This document shows positions 60,698-64,000 of a stretch of 64,000 bases of DNA, piece after piece (positions within the stretch are counted from its first letter, which is position 1; every line of letters begins with the position of its first letter). The stretch lies in the NCBI GenBank assembly GCA_963760225.1, contig CAVXCD010000002.1, positions 62,001 through 126,000 of the forward strand, written 5' to 3'. A model generated the notes under the pieces. That model made no database searches. It was given only the letters and a program-made list of their open reading frames with translations, and was not told the origin of the DNA. This DNA is from 13-2-20CM-66-19 sp963760225 (GTDB lineage: Bacteria > Pseudomonadota > Gammaproteobacteria > Steroidobacterales > Steroidobacteraceae). Both the position numbers and the translations under genes were made by a program.

Positions 60698-61353
60698 CAG
60701 GCCGCCGCGACCGCACCCGCCCAGAGATCGTCCGTCAGGCAGGAGCCGCGCGGGGTCCGCAGCCGGTACGGCGCGCGGCCGCGGCAAACTTCCGCGAGCG
60801 CCACGCCGCCGCGGGGCGTTTCCAGCAGCGCGTCAACGCGCACCGCGAGCGCCCCGAGCTCGCGCAGCAGCCGCGCGGCTGCCGTCGCGGCGAGCGGCGC
60901 GGCGAGCTCGATCACCAGGTCCAGGTCGCTGTGCGCGCTCGCCGTTGCCTGGCCGCTCGCGAGCTCGAAGGCCACGCTGCCCGCAGGACCCCAGCGCTCG
61001 TGCAGCGCATGCGCCGCCATGATCGCCGCGACCGCCTCGAGCGCGGCGAGTGCCGGCACCTCGGCCGCACGCGGATGCCCGGCCCAGGCGCGCCGCCGCG
61101 CCAGGTCCGGCGCGCTCACCGCCTCGAGCACGTCGTGCGGCTGCAGCCAGGCGGCGAAGCGCTGCGCGCGCGTCGCGCCGCGCACGCCGACCGGGATGCA
61201 CCCGGCGCTGCGCTCGGCGCGTCGCACCACGACCCACGGTGTACCACGCAGGCATGCGCCGACCCACGGCGGCGCCACGGCAGCGCCCGTCAGTACCGCA
61301 GCGCCGGCGACGCGCAGCAGCGTGTGGGTCTGCACCTGTGACCCTCGTCCCAT
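60697..61353 (-). CDS. mdcG: Phosphoribosyl-dephospho-CoA transferase (MdcG)
   Basis: 218 residues. MdcG attaches 2'-(5''-triphosphoribosyl)-3'-dephospho-CoA to the Ser of MdcC. The nucleotidyltransferase-like core is visible as GPAGSVAFELASGQATAS followed by AHSDLDLVIE with the two metal-binding Asp. Early motif TPWVVVRRAERSAGCIPVGV. The ATG adjoins the stop of mdcE directly. The C-terminal part LTDDLWAGAVAAA is short. Confidence 0.9.
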   Translation of the reverse strand: MGRGSQVQTHTLLRVAGAAVLTGAAVAPPWVGACLRGTPWVVVRRAERSAGCIPVGVRGATRAQRFAAWLQPHDVLEAVSAPDLARRRAWAGHPRAAEVPALAALEAVAAIMAAHALHERWGPAGSVAFELASGQATASAHSDLDLVIELAAPLAATAAARLLRELGALAVRVDALLETPRGGVALAEVCRGRAPYRLRTPRGSCLTDDLWAGAVAAA

Positions 61354-62178
61354 TCAACCCTCGTCCCATTGCGCCGCCAGGCGCGCGCGCACCTCGATCG
61401 ATGCCGCCCGCAGCGTGCGCGCGCCCGGGGACTGCAACCGCTGGCGCAGATCCAGCGGCGCGGCGCGCGCATCCGCGATCGCCTCCGCGAGCGCGGCGCG
61501 CACGCGGGCGAGGTCGGCGGCGCTCGGTGCCTCGGCGTTCACCCCCTCGATGAGACGCCAGATGAGCCCGAGGCGCGCGAACGAGCGCACGTCGTAGGCC
61601 ATCGGCACAATGCGTTCCCCGAGCTGCGCGAGCTCGGGCAGCGTGCGGCGCGTGATGCGTGCCGCCGCTTCCTGGCTCATGGCGTGCACCTGCAGCGCGG
61701 CGTCATCGAGCGCCAGGATGCGGTTCGCCTGATAGCCATGCGCCAGCAAGCCGCCCGACATGGCTTTGCCGACCAGCAGCGCGATCAGCGGGTGGCCCGC
61801 CAGGCGCGCGCTGGCGTAAGCGTCGACGGCGGCGGCACACGCCAGGTGAATGCCGAGCAGCTCTTCGCTGCGTCCGTAGGCCTGGCTGGTGACGTCGACG
61901 ATCGCCAGCAGCGGCCGCGGTGCTGCGGCAGCGTGTTCGGCGAGCGTGCGCCGCACCTGTTGCGCGAGCGCCCAGGCCTCGTCGATGCCGAGCTCCCCGG
62001 CGCGTGCGCGCGGGAAGCGGTTGGCCGCATCCGGCACCACCGCAAGACAGCGCATCAGGTCCGCGCCGATGCGTGCGTCCGCAGCCCGCACCGTGCGCAA
62101 CCCGCCGGGCAGCAGGCCCTCCTCCCCGGTGAGCGCCTGAAACCAGCGCAGCCCGCGCGATGGGGGCGCCGCGCTCAT
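61354..62178 (-). CDS. mdcE: Malonate decarboxylase gamma subunit
   Basis: 274 residues from ATG 62178, which overlaps the end of mdcD by four bases; the frame is open to 62406. Typical carboxyl-transferase-like fold: RGLRWFQALTGEEGLLPGG, LLAIVDVTSQAYGRSEELLG, LVGKAMSGGLLAHGYQANRI, RILALDDAALQVHAMSQEAA, IWRLIEGVNAE. With MdcD it decarboxylates malonyl-S-MdcC to acetyl-S-MdcC and CO2. Similar to the codecarboxylase subunit of biotin-independent malonate decarboxylases. Confidence 0.93.
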   Translation of the reverse strand: MSAAPPSRGLRWFQALTGEEGLLPGGLRTVRAADARIGADLMRCLAVVPDAANRFPRARAGELGIDEAWALAQQVRRTLAEHAAAAPRPLLAIVDVTSQAYGRSEELLGIHLACAAAVDAYASARLAGHPLIALLVGKAMSGGLLAHGYQANRILALDDAALQVHAMSQEAAARITRRTLPELAQLGERIVPMAYDVRSFARLGLIWRLIEGVNAEAPSAADLARVRAALAEAIADARAAPLDLRQRLQSPGARTLRAASIEVRARLAAQWDEG

Positions 62179-63008
62179 CGCCCCTCCGGCTCGGCCCACA
62201 GCGTGCGCAGTGCCTCGGGCGTCGGCGGGCGGGCCGGGTCGATGCGCGCGAGGCGCGCGCGGTAGCGCTCGACCTCGCCGGTGCGCAGCACGGCGGGCAG
62301 CTCGAAGGCCGCGCGCACTTCGCCGGCGATCTGCGCCACGTCGTCCGCCACGAGCACGTCGGCAAATCCCGTGGCGTGGCGTTGCGCGCCGCCCATCACG
62401 CCCCACACCGCGGACACATCGCTCGCGTCGAGCTCACCGATGCCGGCTTCCTGCTCGATCACCTCAGGCCCGTTCATGCCGAGGCGCGCCTGGCGAGTTA
62501 CGATGAGCCGGCTGCACAGCGCCGCCGCGAGCGACATGCCGCCGAAGCACCCCACTGGCCCGGCCACCACGCCCACCACCGGAACGTGGCGGCGCAGTGC
62601 GATGATCGCTGCGTGGATCTCGGCGATCGCCGCAAGGCCGAGGTTCGCCTCCTGCAGTCGCACTCCGCCGGTTTCCAACAGCAGCACCACGCGCAGCGGC
62701 CGGCCACGCTCGCAGTCGCGCACCGCGAGCTCGAGTGCACCGGCGATCTTGGCGCCGGACACCTCGCCGATGCTGCCGCCCTGGTAGGCGCCCTCGATCG
62801 AGGCGATGAGCGCGGGCTGGCCGGCGAGCCGACCGCGCGCGATGACCACGCCGTCATCGGCCTGCGCGATGAGGCCCTGCAACGCCAGCCACGGGGACTT
62901 CACTCGCTCGAACGGCCCGAGCAGCTCGCGGAACGAGCCGCTGTCGAGCACGGCGCGGGCACGCTCGCGCGCGTTGAGCTCGATGAAGCTGTCGGGCAGC
63001 GCGATCAC
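62175..63008 (-). CDS. mdcD: Malonate decarboxylase beta subunit
   Basis: 277 residues from GTG 63008, which overlaps the mdcC stop (GTGA); a longer frame to 63137 runs through mdcC. Acyl-CoA carboxylase-type fold with IELNARERARAVLDSGSFR, GVVIARGRLAGQPALIASIE, VSGAKIAGALELAVRDCERG, LLLETGGVRLQEANLGLAAI and GPVGCFGGMSLAAALCSRL, GMNGPEVIEQEAGIGELDAS. It pairs with MdcE to decarboxylate the malonyl thioester. Confidence 0.93.
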   Translation of the reverse strand: MIALPDSFIELNARERARAVLDSGSFRELLGPFERVKSPWLALQGLIAQADDGVVIARGRLAGQPALIASIEGAYQGGSIGEVSGAKIAGALELAVRDCERGRPLRVVLLLETGGVRLQEANLGLAAIAEIHAAIIALRRHVPVVGVVAGPVGCFGGMSLAAALCSRLIVTRQARLGMNGPEVIEQEAGIGELDASDVSAVWGVMGGAQRHATGFADVLVADDVAQIAGEVRAAFELPAVLRTGEVERYRARLARIDPARPPTPEALRTLWAEPEGR

Positions 63009-63298
63009 GGCGCCAGGCTCTCCACCGCCTGCTCGAGGCGCAGCATCACGACTCCGGGCGTGGCGCCGAAATCGTTGATCTCGATCGCGGCCGCGCCGTC
63101 GAAGCGGCTGAAGAAGCGGTCGAGCACGTGCTTCCACACGTTGCCAAAGCCTGCAACGCTGGTCGTCACCGTGACGTGGGTCTGTGGATCGGCGGAGGGC
63201 TCGAGCAGGACCTCCAGGTCCCCCGAGCCCACCACACCGACGTGGGCGCGGCCTGACAGGGCGCGCTGCGCCGGGTAGTCGAACTTCAGTACTTCCAT
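63005..63298 (-). CDS. mdcC: Malonate decarboxylase acyl carrier protein (delta subunit)
   Basis: 97 residues from ATG 63298; a longer frame goes to 63403. The prosthetic-group Ser is Ser25 in VGVVGSGDLEVLLEP, the same position as in the Klebsiella protein. C-terminal motifs AAAIEINDFGATPGVVMLRL are family marks. It carries the malonyl and acetyl groups during the cycle. Confidence 0.93.
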   Translation of the reverse strand: MEVLKFDYPAQRALSGRAHVGVVGSGDLEVLLEPSADPQTHVTVTTSVAGFGNVWKHVLDRFFSRFDGAAAIEINDFGATPGVVMLRLEQAVESLAP

Positions 63299-63305
63299 GG
63301 TGGCC

Positions 63306-64000
63306 TCACGAGGGTCGCGGGTGCGCCTGGTCGAGGAACAGGCAGGCGGCGAGCAGATCGGCGCCGCCGCCGGGCGAGACACCTCGCTGCAGCAGCTGCG
63401 CATCGAGCGCGAGCAGCGCGCGCCGCCCCGCCGGGGTCGCGCTGCCGCCCGCTGCCAGCACGCCGCGCGAGCCTTCGCGGGCGGCGGTGAGCGCGCTCCA
63501 GCCGCCGCGATGCAGGAGGCAGGTGTCCTCGAGGCTCGACATGATCGCCATCAGCGCGTCGAGTCGCGCGCAGCGCTCCTCGCAGCCGCGCCGGCGGGCG
63601 CGGTGCAGGGCCGGCAGGCCCACCTGCAGCACGTGGGGAAATCCCGCCGCCGCCTCCCCGCGCGCACCGCTCACACCGAAGCGGCGGCACACCCGCGTGC
63701 CGTTGCTCGGCAGGTCGGGGGCGTGGCGGTCGGGAAGACGCGCCAGGCGCGCGGCGGCAGTACCGATCTCCTTGAGGGTGCGCGGTGCGCGCCGGCCCGC
63801 CAGCACCGCCACCAGCAGCCCGAGCACCCAGATCGCGCCGCGATGTGCATTGCTGCCGCCGGTCGCTGCCAGTGAGCGCTGTTCGCCATCGCGGCCGAGC
63901 GCGCCGAGCAGCTCGCGCAGCTCGAGGGCCGGCGGGGCCGCGCTTGCCTGCAGCGCCATGCACAGGAAGCTGCCGCGCAGCGCCTCCGCCGAGCGCAGCA
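63306..64000 (-). CDS. mdcB: Triphosphoribosyl-dephospho-CoA synthase (MdcB), 5' end beyond the window
   Basis: About 231 codons are inside the window; the start lies past the right edge (the frame runs off with LRSAEALRGSFLCMALQAS). The CitG/MdcB family pattern is ATGGSNAHRGAIWVLGLL, then SNGTRVCRRFGVSGARGEAA, GFPHVLQVGLPAL, LMAIMSSLEDTCLLHRGG and SPGGGADLLAACLFLDQ. It makes 2'-(5''-triphosphoribosyl)-3'-dephospho-CoA from ATP and dephospho-CoA for attachment to MdcC by MdcG. It ends seven bases before the mdcC start. mdcA would be expected upstream. Confidence 0.92.
   Translation of the reverse strand, partial: LRSAEALRGSFLCMALQASAAPPALELRELLGALGRDGEQRSLAATGGSNAHRGAIWVLGLLVAVLAGRRAPRTLKEIGTAAARLARLPDRHAPDLPSNGTRVCRRFGVSGARGEAAAGFPHVLQVGLPALHRARRRGCEERCARLDALMAIMSSLEDTCLLHRGGWSALTAAREGSRGVLAAGGSATPAGRRALLALDAQLLQRGVSPGGGADLLAACLFLDQAHPRPS

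Noticed and set aside
58886..61597. Very long plus-strand open frame over livM, mdcH and mdcG
   Set aside because: Crosses three supported genes in other frames or strands; Arg/Ala-rich composition typical of chance frames in GC-rich DNA.
1..64000. tRNA, rRNA, CRISPR arrays, insertion sequences and prophage
   Set aside because: I looked for tRNA T-loop patterns, regular repeat-spacer arrays, transposase motifs and phage genes and found none I could support by reading.

Overview
The window is a 64 kb piece of a high-GC bacterial chromosome, most likely from a gammaproteobacterium. The evidence is a HiPIP electron carrier, AceK, three c-di-GMP proteins of REC-PAS-GGDEF-EAL or membrane-GGDEF-EAL type, BamE-like and YqgE/AlgH-like envelope proteins and a malonate decarboxylase (mdc) cluster. 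A Steroidobacter/Nevskia-like or Xanthomonas-like relative is my guess from gene content, not a measured assignment. I see no rRNA, tRNA, CRISPR array, insertion sequence or prophage. By eye, G+C rises along the window: the first 10 kb (especially the trehalose gene) is clearly less GC-rich than everything after about 33 kb.

Layout. 0.3-4.6 kb: two GGDEF-EAL proteins, convergent. 4.6-7.9 kb: sparse, with small membrane and zinc-ribbon proteins, an exported lytic transglycosylase and a probable frameshift remnant. 7.9-13.4 kb: fused trehalose-6-P synthase/phosphatase, a DUF1223 protein, a membrane protein, an exported AlgH-like protein and a membrane protein with an HExxH motif. 13.4-21.4 kb: CapA-like phosphoesterase diverging from a large discoidin/glycosidase-like protein, a membrane protein, and a second REC-PAS-GGDEF-EAL paralogue. 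21.7-27.8 kb: small exported proteins, a HiPIP, and a mirror-image pair of cassettes, each an exported aldo/keto reductase plus a six-cysteine lipoprotein. 27.1-31.9 kb: two 2OG-Fe(II) oxygenases, a serine carboxypeptidase, a Cys-rich protein, a DUF2937 protein and a 59-residue membrane protein. 32.1-38.2 kb: a minus-strand run of amidase, aceK, NDH-2 and a TIR-TolB-like-TPR protein. 38.3-42.2 kb: a second amidase with two overlapping methyltransferases, facing a PlsC acyltransferase. 42.2-49.7 kb: many small envelope proteins, a beta-lactamase-family remnant, and an ECF sigma factor overlapping a membrane ankyrin protein. 49.7-55.0 kb: PQQ-like propeller lipoprotein, DJ-1/PfpI-YHS fusion, exported protein and a Tat-exported CocE hydrolase. 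55.1-59.8 kb: a five-gene Liv-type ABC importer. 59.8-64.0 kb: mdcB(partial)-C-D-E-G-H on the minus strand, converging on the importer; mdcA presumably lies beyond the right edge.

How the genes work together. The clearest pathway is malonate decarboxylase: MdcB and MdcG make and attach the 2'-(5''-triphosphoribosyl)-3'-dephospho-CoA prosthetic group on MdcC, MdcH loads it with malonyl, and MdcD/MdcE decarboxylate it. The neighbouring Liv-type importer may feed this pathway, but that is inference. The c-di-GMP proteins form a paralogous set in which one receiver domain and one GGDEF motif have decayed while the EAL domains look intact. The most distinctive undescribed arrangement is the inverted pair of aldo/keto reductase-lipoprotein cassettes at 24.0-27.1 kb. 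Starts were often moved inward from the longest open frame to a site with a Shine-Dalgarno sequence, a signal peptide or a domain boundary.
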